A stretch of 32,482 nucleotides of DNA from Ruminococcus sp. (GCA_017961625.1 JAGCWY010000127.1:1-32482), one strand, 5' to 3'. Counted from the first letter of the stretch, positions 17,601 through 25,806 are shown. Notes: generated by a model not told the origin, from the letters alone. Program-made: numbers and translations.

Positions 17601-20339
17601 AGAGAATTTGAGGACATAGTATTGTCGATAAGTGCTGAGGACGTAAATCCGGAAATATGCTCAGGCATCGAGGCTATTGACATAACCATAAACGATAGGT
17701 CTTGCCGTATAAGCGTTGCGGATAAGAGCATAGATATTGACAAGCTGAAAAACGGTGATTACAGGCTTGTTTTCGCAAAGGGAAGTGAAAAGGAAAGATT
17801 TAATGTTGAGCTTGTTTGCGGCGAGGTCAGAATACCTGTAGGGAAAGAGTACAGCCTGAATAACGACGGCAGTATCCACGTAAAGCTGACTGCTTCGGAC
17901 TATGCCGGCAAGACGAGCAATATGGCTGAGCTCTCAAGCTTCATGGATAGCTCCGTGCCAAAAGTCACAGGGCTTAATTTAAACGGAAGGAACATTATCA
18001 GCGACGGAGGCAGCTTTGAATACAGGGAATTTGCCAGCGGAGAAGCACAGCTGGAGATAGTTGTGGAAGAGGGCGAGCACAGCTCCGGTATTGGAAGCAT
18101 AGAGGTGACATTCAGCGATAAGAACAGCGGAGAAGAGAGTACACGTGTAATCGAGAATAAGGACTCTCCGCACAGAAAATCCTTTATATTGACTATTCCT
18201 GCTGATTTCAAGGGCACGGTAAGCGCTAAAGCTGTCAGCAATGTCACAAGATCCTCCGAAGATGTCTTATCCTGTGGTATTATTACCGAGAGCTACAGCA
18301 AGCACATGGAAACGTCCTCGGCAAAGGTCGAGCTTCCTGTTACTCCTTATAAGGACGCTTTGGGAGATCCACTGTACAGTGGGGACGTAAAGGCTACGCT
18401 CATAGTACAGGACAGTTTTTCAGGCATCGGCAGTATAGATTTGACGGCTTCAGGACACGAGACTGAAAGCTATGTCATTCCCTCAGAGGACGGCGAATGG
18501 GAAATAACCGACAGAGATGAGGAAGGCGGTCTTGTAAAGGCTGTAAAAAGGGATATAACTGTCTCCGAGAACACGAACGGAAATACGATAAAGCTTGATT
18601 TTGGGGACAATGCAAGAAATTACACCTCCATGACGGAGCCTGTAAGGTTCAGTATAGATAAAACGGCTCCAGAGGTGAAAATAAGGTTTACTGACGAGAA
18701 CGGAGCTGATGAAAAATCTGACAGTAATATATTCAGCAAGGAACGCCGAGCTGTAATAGAGGTGACTGAGCGCAATTTCGATGAGGAACGCATGGAGGTC
18801 ACTGTAAACGGTGTCAAGGAGAAGCTGGAATGGAAGCTGACAGGAGGCGTGGAGGGTACTGATACAGCTGTATACAGTGCTGTAAGAGAGTTCAAGGACG
18901 ACGGCGATTACCTGCTAAAGGTAAACTGTACGGATATGTGCGATCAAAAGGCAGATGAGAAGACTGAGAGCTTCATTATTGATACTACTCCTCCTGTCTT
19001 AAAAGAAGCCTTTGACGGCAGTATTGCAAATGAACATTACTATAATCAGGCTGTAAAGGCTGTATTCACTATAACCGATAAGAACTTCGACCCACAGCTC
19101 ATAGAGGTTAGTGGAACATATAATGGCAGCTCCTATGACTTCCCGGCATTCTCCTCCTGGCAGACCTCCGGAAGTGAAAGTTCTGCTTCTGTAGATTTCA
19201 GCAGGGATGGCGAGTATGTAGTAAGAATATCCGGAAAGGATAAAGCTGGCAACCAAATGGAAGCATACACAGGACGCTTCTGCATTGACAGTAAAAAGCC
19301 TTCTATCGGGGTAGGAGAGGTAATAAGGTCCAACAACGGCTCTGAAATAAGACCACGTATCGTCTTTGAGGATACCAATATCGACAAGGAGAGCATAAAG
19401 GTCAAGGTGGACGGTGCAAACCGCGGAAACAATCTTAATCTCGGCGGTACTCTCAATGAGGTGGCAGGTGGCTACGAATACGTCTTCGACAATATCCCGG
19501 ATAAGGAAGAGAATGACGATATCTACAAGGTAAAGGCAAGTGCCAAGGACAATGCTGACAACAAGATTGAGAAGGATTTTCAGTTCTCTGTCAACAGATA
19601 CGGCTCTGTATTCGAGATAGACGACGATACTAGAAAGATACGCGGAAGGTTTATTTCCAGCGAGCAGGATATCATTATCACAGAGCGCAACCCAGACGCT
19701 CATGCTTCACCTCAGAATGTATTCATTACAAAGGATTCTGAGATGATAGAACTCAAGGAGGGTGAGGATTACAGCGTTAAGCACCGTGGCGGTGATGACG
19801 AGTGGTCGGAGTATGTGTATACAGTATTTGCCAAGAACTTTGAAAAAGACGCGAAATATTCCGTTTCCATACATTCAAGGGACGCGGCAGGAAATATAAA
19901 TATAAGCGATTCCGATAAAAAGAACGCCGACGTAGAGTTCTACATTGACAAAACAGAGCCACTTTGTATACCTCTGAATATCTCAGAAAATACGGCGTAC
20001 AAGAATGAAAGTATCACAGCCCGCCTTTCAGTTACGGATAATCTTATACTTAAGGAGATACACGTATTCATAGACGGAAAAGAGGTAAGAAGGAGTTATT
20101 TTAATGACGAGTGTACATTCGAGATACCAAATTCGAGTCACGCTCAGGATATAAAGATCATTCTTACCGATATGGCTGACAATGTCAGGGAGTATGAATA
20201 CAAGAACATACTTGTTACAAAAAACGGAATGAGGATACTTATACATAAGACATGGTTCAAGGTGTGCTGCGGTGTAGTTGCACTTCTTGCGGCAGCCGCG
20301 GCTGTGTTCATACGAAAATGGAAAAAGAGGCTTTATTGA
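14610..20339 (+). CDS. Giant surface protein with Ig-like repeats and C-terminal membrane anchor
   Basis: A 1909-residue protein starting at GTG, with AAGGAGG about 10 bases upstream and the stop of the previous gene overlapping. Residues 1 to about 36 are a signal peptide. Residues 60-105 are a Pro/Glu then Thr-rich linker. The bulk consists of Ig-like beta-sandwich repeats. At least eight repeat borders carry a D-x-x-x-P motif with preceding hydrophobic strand: DRTAPKV (about 577), DGQAPVV (849), DDEKPIC (967), DSSVPKV (1113), DKTAPEV (1350), DTTPPVL (1458), DSKKPSI (1560), DKTEPLC (1781). Several repeats also share an ERNFD-like motif. Residues about 1880-1900 are a membrane helix followed by KWKKRLY. 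It is probably a long stalk or adhesin; the ligand is unknown. It is the last gene of the operon. Confidence 0.8.
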   Translation: MNNGLFDLRKKIAFAAALVFVAHTMCVMPAAEITAVATAQTDNRSMVGVPGAGAASNEDNETSKPAGPTVPEEEQDPPKEETTTTTTSITTTTTTTITTTTTTAKKTYKLIADNTDINSTDMSFLLGSLFPGYVFEHGENVPGDRERLCTVPANLKVNTEDSWAISNPYLFIYNPDTSTEDELHFTVYYKYSIIYENPKNTAPMEAVTFSAKDDDGKETRGIFDYYKAGSELLITPSELYTANGSADVVSVKLNENAVLVREDMETDKFVLKSNGGGDIVIAPRRFTLNFSSHTDYHLEDSEKKYSSGKQSYSIRWNDIGSLSVRSNAGVKKIWFEVRSGDTVKRFKANDNGSFNLDKILEAEEFRYKNDIVLTVSGIDEAVKVIVKYFGSNDIVDQYIVPVTAENAGFTYEVPVLYDEDRFLKSYIYAGDENDIYQNVFTALEKNSNCIGLGYRNDMTSVTLIYKKFAKSGDDAFVYDPSSDITQRSDNCYTIESMDTSVELMKFGDEFKNKRAIINTQKNGALKSDSYLLGDKNKKIVMTIDDPDDSGFILVRNIVEGENGEYTDSLNNSICFYLDRTAPKVSSVKTSADGIDGGWSGRNGLDVELSVTDNEKLDNVSNSLSYFDKKELQNIYDRFINAGSGDSREINSIIAKNYRFDRPENGWIDTAELKPYVETEDMRTAEAAVINELFELPFEKVDEKYSDYENTYGYFRTLLRKDASGLRSDLRSYYRELIAAEQARLDAADELEDDEKAAAVKKLKASITGLTQSAEKIDSLLDVYIIADKNKSADSHCIPKLSFDSDGRFVINFTADSEKENAVIDEYITISAVDNSYNISSENAAVHVRIDGQAPVVKNDKISAEGAPNAQGSSSIFVLKEGAYIIAEADDMNGSGVRELTLALGEGTDGQKMYYDRSRGGYIYKISDTDLNGKNRKIPAIIVAEDNMGNKAYWKSSEKGDKFSFIIDDEKPICSIKDISDEKKTYTEVASQSSKTWFREFEDIVLSISAEDVNPEICSGIEAIDITINDRSCRISVADKSIDIDKLKNGDYRLVFAKGSEKERFNVELVCGEVRIPVGKEYSLNNDGSIHVKLTASDYAGKTSNMAELSSFMDSSVPKVTGLNLNGRNIISDGGSFEYREFASGEAQLEIVVEEGEHSSGIGSIEVTFSDKNSGEESTRVIENKDSPHRKSFILTIPADFKGTVSAKAVSNVTRSSEDVLSCGIITESYSKHMETSSAKVELPVTPYKDALGDPLYSGDVKATLIVQDSFSGIGSIDLTASGHETESYVIPSEDGEWEITDRDEEGGLVKAVKRDITVSENTNGNTIKLDFGDNARNYTSMTEPVRFSIDKTAPEVKIRFTDENGADEKSDSNIFSKERRAVIEVTERNFDEERMEVTVNGVKEKLEWKLTGGVEGTDTAVYSAVREFKDDGDYLLKVNCTDMCDQKADEKTESFIIDTTPPVLKEAFDGSIANEHYYNQAVKAVFTITDKNFDPQLIEVSGTYNGSSYDFPAFSSWQTSGSESSASVDFSRDGEYVVRISGKDKAGNQMEAYTGRFCIDSKKPSIGVGEVIRSNNGSEIRPRIVFEDTNIDKESIKVKVDGANRGNNLNLGGTLNEVAGGYEYVFDNIPDKEENDDIYKVKASAKDNADNKIEKDFQFSVNRYGSVFEIDDDTRKIRGRFISSEQDIIITERNPDAHASPQNVFITKDSEMIELKEGEDYSVKHRGGDDEWSEYVYTVFAKNFEKDAKYSVSIHSRDAAGNINISDSDKKNADVEFYIDKTEPLCIPLNISENTAYKNESITARLSVTDNLILKEIHVFIDGKEVRRSYFNDECTFEIPNSSHAQDIKIILTDMADNVREYEYKNILVTKNGMRILIHKTWFKVCCGVVALLAAAAAVFIRKWKKRLY
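14853..14918 (+). repeat. ACN-codon repeat coding a poly-threonine linker
   Basis: 22 codons (residues 82-103 of the giant protein), 19 of them Thr written mostly as ACT/ACC. Gain or loss of a unit would keep the reading frame and change only linker length. Confidence 0.85.
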
Positions 20340-20346
20340 TTAACGG

Positions 20347-20372
20347 AAGGTCCGGACACAGATCCGGACCTT
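20347..20372 (+). terminator. Terminator of the kinase/surface-protein operon
   Basis: A 10-bp perfect GC-rich stem (20347-20356 with 20363-20372) with a 6-base loop and a CT-rich tail. The stem can extend by GG/CC. About 180 bases of AT-rich DNA without a recognisable gene follow, up to the next promoter. Confidence 0.8.
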
Positions 20373-20552
20373 TCCTCTTATCTTTGGTGAAACTGCATAA
20401 ATGTCGGTGCAGATATGTTTTCAAGCGCAAAAATGTATATTTTTTGTGTACAAAAAGACACAAAAGTTATATTCTTATGATAGTCAATTGGCATTTTGCA
20501 CATAAATATTACTGTTGAATTATTCAATCAACCAAAGATAACATATAACATA

Positions 20553-20581
20553 TTGACATGAGAGGCATAATTGTGTAAAAT
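20553..20581 (+). promoter_or_regulatory. Promoter of the sugar-import operon
   Basis: TTGACA (20553-20558), a 17-base spacer and TAAAAT (20576-20581). The start codon is about 80 bases downstream, leaving an AT-rich leader that ends in a strong AAGGAGG. I saw no clear catabolite-control (cre) site. Confidence 0.75.
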
Positions 20582-20666
20582 ACTAAGTATTAGTGAAAGT
20601 TATATATTAATGTATGGCAACAATTTTTTCACATATTAATTTTAACATTTAAGGAGGAAAAACAAA

Positions 20667-21878
20667 ATGAAAAAGATTATTGCAGTACTCTCTACTATGG
20701 TTATGTTAGGCTCGCTGGCTTCATGCGGTGACAATTCAAGCACAACAGATACCAGCTCAAGCAACAACGAAACCAAGACCACAACCACAGCTAAGTCTGA
20801 CGAGACAACAACAAAGGCAGACGAAAGCAGCAGTGACAACGGCTCTAAGACAGTCGGAATAGCTATGCCTACAAAGTCTCTCGAGCGCTGGAACCGTGAC
20901 GGTGAATACCTCAAGGCTCAGTTCGAGGATGCAGGTTATAAGGTTGATCTGAAGTACTCAGATAACAAAACAGAACAGCAGAACAACGATATCCAGTCAA
21001 TGATCGCTGATAAGGTAGATCTTCTTCTTATCGCTGCTATCGACGGTGAGACCCTCTCTCAGACACTTGCTGACGCTAAGGCAGCAGATATCCCTGTTAT
21101 CGCTTATGACCGTCTTATCATGAATACAGACGCTGTATCATACTATGTATCATTCGATAACTATACTGTTGGTAAGCTCCAGGGCGAGTTTGTACGCGAC
21201 GCTCTTAAGCTTGACAGCGAGGCTGGTCCTTTCAATATAGAGTTCACAGCAGGTGACCCTGCTGATAACAACGCTGGATTCTTCTTCAATGGAGCATTCG
21301 ACGTTCTCAAGCCTTATATCGACGAAGGAAAGCTCAAGGTTCCTTCGGGCAAGACCACATTCGAGCAGGTTGCAACTCCTAAGTGGTCAACAGATACAGC
21401 TCTTGCAAATATGCAGAACACACTTGCTTCTTACTATTCTGACGGAACACAGCTCGATATTGCACTCTGCTCAAATGACTCAACAGCTCTCGGTGTTGCA
21501 CAGGCTATCTCTTCTGACTACAGCGGAAGCAATACACCTGTCGTAACAGGTCAGGATGGCGATATTGCTAACCTTCAGAATATCGTTGACGGCAAGCAGT
21601 CAATGACAGTATACAAGAACGTAAGCGACGAAGCAGGCGTTACTCTCGACGTTGCAAAGGCTATCCTTTCTGGTCAGACACCTGACGGAAGCCTCAGCCT
21701 TTCTGCTGAAGCTACTTTTGATACATCATCTTATGACAACAATGTAAAGGTTGTTCCTTCATATTTACTTGTTCCTTATGTTATCACTAAGGATTCACTG
21801 GATAAGCTTGTAGACACAGGTCTTTACAAGTGGGATAGCGATAACAAGTATCTTGAATCAACAGCTTCAACCACATGA
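20667..21878 (+). CDS. chvE: ChvE-type sugar-binding lipoprotein of the multiple-monosaccharide importer
   Basis: A 403-residue lipoprotein with signal peptide and lipobox LASC (Cys20 lipidated). A Ser/Thr-rich spacer of about 40 residues follows, then a periplasmic-binding-protein fold of the ChvE/xylose-binding group: VGIAMPTKSLERW, DLLLIAAIDGETLSQ, VIAYDRLI, CSNDSTALGVAQAI, VTGQDGD. Homologues bind glucose, galactose, arabinose or xylose outside the cell and deliver them to the MmsAB transporter, encoded next. Its codons are noticeably more uniform than those of neighbouring genes (frequent GCT, AAG, CTC, GGT), as expected for a highly expressed gene. An AAGGAGG site precedes the ATG. Which sugar is transported cannot be told from sequence. 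Confidence 0.93.
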   Translation: MKKIIAVLSTMVMLGSLASCGDNSSTTDTSSSNNETKTTTTAKSDETTTKADESSSDNGSKTVGIAMPTKSLERWNRDGEYLKAQFEDAGYKVDLKYSDNKTEQQNNDIQSMIADKVDLLLIAAIDGETLSQTLADAKAADIPVIAYDRLIMNTDAVSYYVSFDNYTVGKLQGEFVRDALKLDSEAGPFNIEFTAGDPADNNAGFFFNGAFDVLKPYIDEGKLKVPSGKTTFEQVATPKWSTDTALANMQNTLASYYSDGTQLDIALCSNDSTALGVAQAISSDYSGSNTPVVTGQDGDIANLQNIVDGKQSMTVYKNVSDEAGVTLDVAKAILSGQTPDGSLSLSAEATFDTSSYDNNVKVVPSYLLVPYVITKDSLDKLVDTGLYKWDSDNKYLESTASTT

Positions 21879-21906
21879 TGAAGTAATAAAAAATAATATA
21901 TGTCTG

Positions 21907-21941
21907 AAAAAAGGGGGGACGGGATTAGTCCGCCCTTTTTT
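21907..21941 (+). terminator. Attenuator-like terminator between chvE and mmsA
   Basis: A 14-bp stem with one mismatch (21907-21920 with 21928-21941), a 7-base loop and T6. It lies inside the operon, so partial read-through would give much more binding protein than transporter, a common arrangement for such systems. I saw no clear promoter between it and mmsA. Confidence 0.8.
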
Positions 21942-22027
21942 CTAAATGAAAAAAATTGTGTTCAGAAATACTTTACCTGACCGAGATTTCAGAAAGTATA
22001 TCAGACATGGTAAAAGGAGGGATATAA

Positions 22028-23563
22028 TTGGCAGAATTTATTCTCGAAATGAAAAATATAACTAAGGAGTTTCCGGGCGTTAAGGCGCTTGATAACGTAA
22101 ATCTTCAGGTAAAGCCGGGAGAGATACACGCCCTCGTCGGTGAAAACGGCGCAGGAAAATCAACGCTTATGAATGTACTAAGCGGTACCTATCCTTTCGG
22201 AACATATTCCGGCGATATCGTATACAACGGTGAGGTCTGCCAGTTTAAGACACTGCACGACAGTGAGGAAAAGGGAATCGTAATCATACACCAGGAGCTC
22301 GCTCTTATTCCTGAGCTCTCTATCGGTGAGAATATGTTCCTCGGAAACGAGCGCAAGGGACGCTTCGGAATAGACTGGGACAAGACATACTACGATGCAG
22401 CAAAGCACATGAAGCAGGTCGGCCTTAAGGAAGAGGCGACCACTCTTATAAAAGATATAGGAACGGGCAAGCAGCAGCTGGTTGAGATTGCCAAGGCGCT
22501 CAGCAAGAACGTAAAGCTGCTGATACTTGACGAGCCTACCTCCTCTCTTAATGAAGAGGATTCAAGGATGCTCCTCGATCTTCTTCTTGAATTCAAGAAG
22601 AACGGCATGACATCTATCATTATTTCCCATAAGCTCAACGAGATATCTTATGTTGCGGATAAGATAACCGTTCTCCGTGACGGCTCTACTATTGAGACTA
22701 TCGACAACGAAGGTCATAATATTGATGAAGCCCGTATCATACGAGGAATGGTAGGACGTGAGCTCAGCGACCGTTATCCTGCACGTGAGCATAACGTCAG
22801 CGATAAGGTTGGCATGGAAGTAAAGAACTGGAGTGTTCATCATCCAATATACAACGAGAAAAAGGTCGTTGACAACGTTTCCTTCAATGTTCATCGCGGA
22901 GAGATAGTAGGCTTTTCAGGCTTACAGGGCGCAGGACGTACAGAGCTTGCAATGTCTATCTTCGGAAGATCCTATGGTACGAATATCAGTGGAGAAATCA
23001 AGATCGACGGCAAGGAAAAGACTCTCAGGACTGTTCGTGACGCTATCGAGGCAGGTCTTGCTTACGTTACCGAGGACAGAAAGGGAAACGGTCTTATCCT
23101 TGAACAGAGCATTGCTCAGAATACCACTATGGCGCGTCTTGAAAAGGTATGCAATAAGGGTATCGTCGATATCAACAAGGAAAATGCTGTCGCAGAGGAA
23201 TACAAGGGAAAGCTACGCACGAAGACGCCTTCTGTCCAGCAGGCGGTAGGTAATCTTTCAGGTGGAAATCAGCAGAAAGTGCTGCTCGCTAAGTGGATGT
23301 TTGCCGATCCTGAGGTGCTCATTCTCGATGAGCCCACAAGAGGTATCGATGTTGGTGCAAAGTATGAGATATATTGCATAATGAACGACCTTGTAGCACA
23401 AGGAAAATCTGTTGTCATGATATCCTCAGAAATGCCCGAGTTGCTCGGAATGTGCGATCGTATATACGTAATGAACGAGGGCAAGATGGTGGCTGAGATG
23501 CCTGCTTCGGAAGCAACGCAGGAAAAGATCATGTCAGCTATACTTCAGTCCGACAAAAAATAA
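22028..23563 (+). CDS. mmsA: MmsA: double ABC ATPase of the multiple-monosaccharide importer
   Basis: A 511-residue sugar-type ATPase with two fused ABC domains. The first has Walker A GENGAGKST, Walker B LLILDEPTSSL and the H-loop IISH. The second has a degenerate Walker A (GLQGAGRTEL), signature LSGGNQQKVLLAKW and LILDEPTRGIDVGAK. This asymmetry is typical of the RbsA/XylG/MglA family, where one site is weak. It starts at TTG with AAAGGAGG seven bases upstream, and the residues after it match the usual family N-terminus. It energises the MmsB permease, encoded 19 bases downstream. Confidence 0.94.
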   Translation: MAEFILEMKNITKEFPGVKALDNVNLQVKPGEIHALVGENGAGKSTLMNVLSGTYPFGTYSGDIVYNGEVCQFKTLHDSEEKGIVIIHQELALIPELSIGENMFLGNERKGRFGIDWDKTYYDAAKHMKQVGLKEEATTLIKDIGTGKQQLVEIAKALSKNVKLLILDEPTSSLNEEDSRMLLDLLLEFKKNGMTSIIISHKLNEISYVADKITVLRDGSTIETIDNEGHNIDEARIIRGMVGRELSDRYPAREHNVSDKVGMEVKNWSVHHPIYNEKKVVDNVSFNVHRGEIVGFSGLQGAGRTELAMSIFGRSYGTNISGEIKIDGKEKTLRTVRDAIEAGLAYVTEDRKGNGLILEQSIAQNTTMARLEKVCNKGIVDINKENAVAEEYKGKLRTKTPSVQQAVGNLSGGNQQKVLLAKWMFADPEVLILDEPTRGIDVGAKYEIYCIMNDLVAQGKSVVMISSEMPELLGMCDRIYVMNEGKMVAEMPASEATQEKIMSAILQSDKK

Positions 23564-23582
23564 ATGATCTAAGGAGTTTAAT

Positions 23583-24764
23583 ATGAACGTTAAAACATTC
23601 ATAAAAAAATACACCATGGTCATTGCGCTGGTCGTGGTATTTATATTCTTCTCGTGGTGGACGGAAAAGAGACTTCTCTATCCGCAGAACCTTTCAAACC
23701 TTCTTATACAGAACGCTTACGTTCTCGTGCTTGCCTGTGGTATGCTCATGTGTATCCTCACTGGCGGTAACATCGACCTTTCGGTAGGCTCCACCGTCTG
23801 CCTAATAGGTGCTATAGCCGCCAAGATGTTGACCCAGAAAAGTATCGATCCGATAGTCGTTATTCTGTTATGCCTGGTTTTTGCTTGCATTATCGGTATG
23901 GTGCAGGGATTCTGGATCGGATATATACATATACCGCCTTTTATCTGTACCCTTGCGGGAATGTTCGTGTTCAGAGGAATCGGACGTGCGATACTTGATT
24001 CAAAGACAATCGCTATCCAGCAGACAGAGGGAAGTGTTGGAAAGAAATTCCTTGATATCTTCGCTTCTTATATCGAGATACCGGGAGTTGACACAAAGGA
24101 TGTAAAGTGGTCGGCTTTCATTCTGGGTATTATAATTGCTGCTGTTCTTATTGCGGTAACTGTACTTAATCGTGTAAAGAAGGCAAAGAAGGGTTACAAG
24201 CAGGTATCAGCTGTATCACAGTTTTCAAAAATACTCGTTATAGACGCTCTCGTGCTCGCTTACACATGGAAGCTTGCACACTATAAAGGTATACCTGTAA
24301 TGGCTATATGGGTGCTCGCAGTAGTGTTTATATTTGCTTTCATTACGTCAAAGACAGCTTTCGGACGTTATTTCTACGCAGTCGGCGGAAACGAGAAGGC
24401 TACAAAACTTTCAGGTATCAATACCAATAAGGTTTACTTCATGGCTTATACAGCAATGTCGCTCCTCGCAGGTCTTTCAGGACTCCTTGTTGCAGCCCGT
24501 GTAGGCTCTGTAAACGGCGATACAGGTAACTCCTTTGAAATGGACGCTATCGGCTCATGCTTCATCGGCGGCGCTTCAGCTTACGGCGGAAGCGGTACTG
24601 TAGGCGGCGTGGTTGTAGGAGCTATACTCCTTGGCGTTATCAATCAGGGTATGTCTATTAAGGGCCTTGATAATAACTGGCAGTACGTAGTCAAGGGTGC
24701 AGTTCTTCTTATAGCTGTTATCTTTGACGTTGTATCCAATAAAAAGACCGGCAAGGCTGGTTAA
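23583..24764 (+). CDS. mmsB: MmsB: permease of the multiple-monosaccharide importer
   Basis: A 393-residue integral membrane protein with about ten helices, of the RbsC/XylH/MmsB family. Conserved segments are TGGNIDLSVGS near residue 60, FICTLAGMFVFRG near 120, AVGGNEKATKLSGI near 270 and GGASAYGGSGTVGGVVVGA near 325. It forms the channel for monosaccharides delivered by ChvE. An AAGGAG site lies seven bases before the ATG. The length matches the MmsB group, which carries an extra loop of roughly 60-70 residues compared with RbsC (about residues 145-215 here). Confidence 0.94.
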   Translation: MNVKTFIKKYTMVIALVVVFIFFSWWTEKRLLYPQNLSNLLIQNAYVLVLACGMLMCILTGGNIDLSVGSTVCLIGAIAAKMLTQKSIDPIVVILLCLVFACIIGMVQGFWIGYIHIPPFICTLAGMFVFRGIGRAILDSKTIAIQQTEGSVGKKFLDIFASYIEIPGVDTKDVKWSAFILGIIIAAVLIAVTVLNRVKKAKKGYKQVSAVSQFSKILVIDALVLAYTWKLAHYKGIPVMAIWVLAVVFIFAFITSKTAFGRYFYAVGGNEKATKLSGINTNKVYFMAYTAMSLLAGLSGLLVAARVGSVNGDTGNSFEMDAIGSCFIGGASAYGGSGTVGGVVVGAILLGVINQGMSIKGLDNNWQYVVKGAVLLIAVIFDVVSNKKTGKAG

Positions 24765-24774
24765 TATATCTTTG

Positions 24775-24811
24775 TGCGGCTTAGGAACTGCGGCGCAGCT
24801 CCTAAGCCGCA
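24775..24811 (+). other. Stable hairpin after mmsB without a U-tract
   Basis: A 12-bp GC-rich stem (24775-24786 with 24800-24811) that can extend inward. No T-run follows, so it is more likely an mRNA-stabilising or processing hairpin than a terminator. Genes 24844 and 25143 may therefore be read from the same transcript. Confidence 0.6.
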
Positions 24812-24843
24812 ATTACGTTGAACATTCTGAAAGGAAACGGGAA

Positions 24844-25137
24844 ATGAATGGTATAAAATATGACGAAGCCAAGCGCTCAAAAGCTGGAAAAGCAGCTCTG
24901 CTCAGAGCAGTGGTTGCAGCGTATATAGCCTATCTGGCGTTCAAGATAGTTACGGCTAAGGACAGTTCAATGAATCTGACTACAGCCCGAATTATAGGTG
25001 CAGCATTCATCGTTGCAGATATCGCTTTTGCGGTATATACGTATATGCGCTTCCAGAGCGAGTTGAAAGCAGCAGAGATCACAGATAACATGGACAGCGC
25101 TGATAAAGCTTCTGAAAATGAAAAAGAGGAAGAATAG
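24844..25137 (+). CDS. Small membrane protein of unknown function
   Basis: A 97-residue protein I do not recognise. It has a basic N-terminus, two hydrophobic helices (about residues 20-40 and 52-74) and a charged acidic C-terminal tail rich in Glu, Asp and Lys. I start at the ATG at 24844, which follows AAAGGAAAC; the frame is open further upstream but through the mmsB terminus and the hairpin. Its stop lies 5 bases before the next gene, so the pair is an operon. No promoter is obvious, and it may be read from the sugar-import transcript. Confidence 0.7.
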   Translation: MNGIKYDEAKRSKAGKAALLRAVVAAYIAYLAFKIVTAKDSSMNLTTARIIGAAFIVADIAFAVYTYMRFQSELKAAEITDNMDSADKASENEKEEE

Positions 25138-25142
25138 GTGTT

Positions 25143-25571
25143 ATGGTTCTCGATGATATAAAGACTCTCTATGCGGAGTACGCTTCTGAAGTGGAACGGC
25201 TTGAAGGCAGCAGAAAATTAGGGGACGGGCTTTTCGGAATGGGAAAGAAGGTCTCCGACGCTCCCTGTCATGACCAGTTCTCATCAAGACTTGAGGAGCT
25301 TCTTAAAGACTTTGCGGCAGCTACTCCTGCTTCATCGGAGGTAAGGGAGGTACTGTCCTATATGTACAGCGTTCAGAAGGAGCACAAGGACTATGTAAGC
25401 GCTTACTGGCTAATGAATGCGGTACACGGCTTCACCGTGGAGCTGATAGGCTCTCTGTCACCTCAGGACGCAGGTGAGCTGGCAGAACAGTATGAAAAGA
25501 TATGTCCGCGCATCGAGCGCTTTCCTGTTCAGAAAAAAGTGCTTAAGGCTCTGAAAAGCGCTGCAAAATGA
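25143..25571 (+). CDS. Conserved-looking helical protein of unknown function
   Basis: A 142-residue soluble, mostly helical protein of no family I recognise. Its composition (many Glu, Leu, Lys, Ala) and codon use match the chromosomal genes to its left, so it is likely native. There is a weak AGGTG site before the ATG, which is consistent with coupling to the small membrane gene 5 bases upstream. It is the last chromosome-like gene before the tRNA remnant and the AT-rich mobile region. Confidence 0.65.
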   Translation: MVLDDIKTLYAEYASEVERLEGSRKLGDGLFGMGKKVSDAPCHDQFSSRLEELLKDFAAATPASSEVREVLSYMYSVQKEHKDYVSAYWLMNAVHGFTVELIGSLSPQDAGELAEQYEKICPRIERFPVQKKVLKALKSAAK

Positions 25572-25584
25572 AAGTTTCTGATTG

Positions 25585-25656
25585 ATGGGGGTGGCATAAG
25601 ATGTTATCGGCCTCATAACCCGAAGGTCGTTGGTTCAAATCCAGCCGCCGCAACCA
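25585..25656 (+). pseudogene. Degenerate initiator tRNA-Met(CAT) remnant
   Basis: The 3' half is a clear initiator tRNA. It has CTCATAACCCGAAGG around the anticodon, variable GTC, a T-arm with loop TTCAAAT and a 5-bp stem, an acceptor strand, discriminator A and an encoded CCA (25654-25656). The 5' half is broken. The D-arm is shortened (only an ATAA/TTAT stem with 4-base loop), the acceptor partner is missing or mismatched, and the third G-C pair of the initiator anticodon stem is lost (a C opposite a C). It is most likely the scar of integration at an initiator tRNA; the adjacent integrase stub supports this. Confidence 0.75.
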
Positions 25657-25661
25657 GAAAC

Positions 25662-25689
25662 AAGGACTATGTTGCTAAACATAGTCCTT
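25662..25689 (+). terminator. Terminator after the tRNA remnant
   Basis: A 12-bp perfect stem (25662-25673 with 25678-25689), a 4-base loop and T4. It would end transcription of the tRNA or of the upstream unit. Confidence 0.85.
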
Positions 25690-25781
25690 TTGCTTTATGG
25701 CTTAGAATAGCAGTTTAATACGATATTGCTACAAGAATCTATGGCATTAAGCGACTATATTGCATGCAAAAAAGAAAGTTG

Positions 25782-25806
25782 AACGGAGCTTGATATAAGC
25801 TCCGTT
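25782..25806 (+). terminator. Second hairpin terminator
   Basis: A 10-bp perfect stem (25782-25791 with 25797-25806) with a 5-base loop. Three copies of TTCCGTTAT/TCCGTTTCC-like sequence follow directly to about 25825. No gene lies between the two terminators. Confidence 0.7.

Noticed and set aside
25585..25656. Functional tRNA-Met gene
   Set aside because: The D arm is too short, the acceptor stem cannot form, and the initiator anticodon stem has a C-C mismatch.
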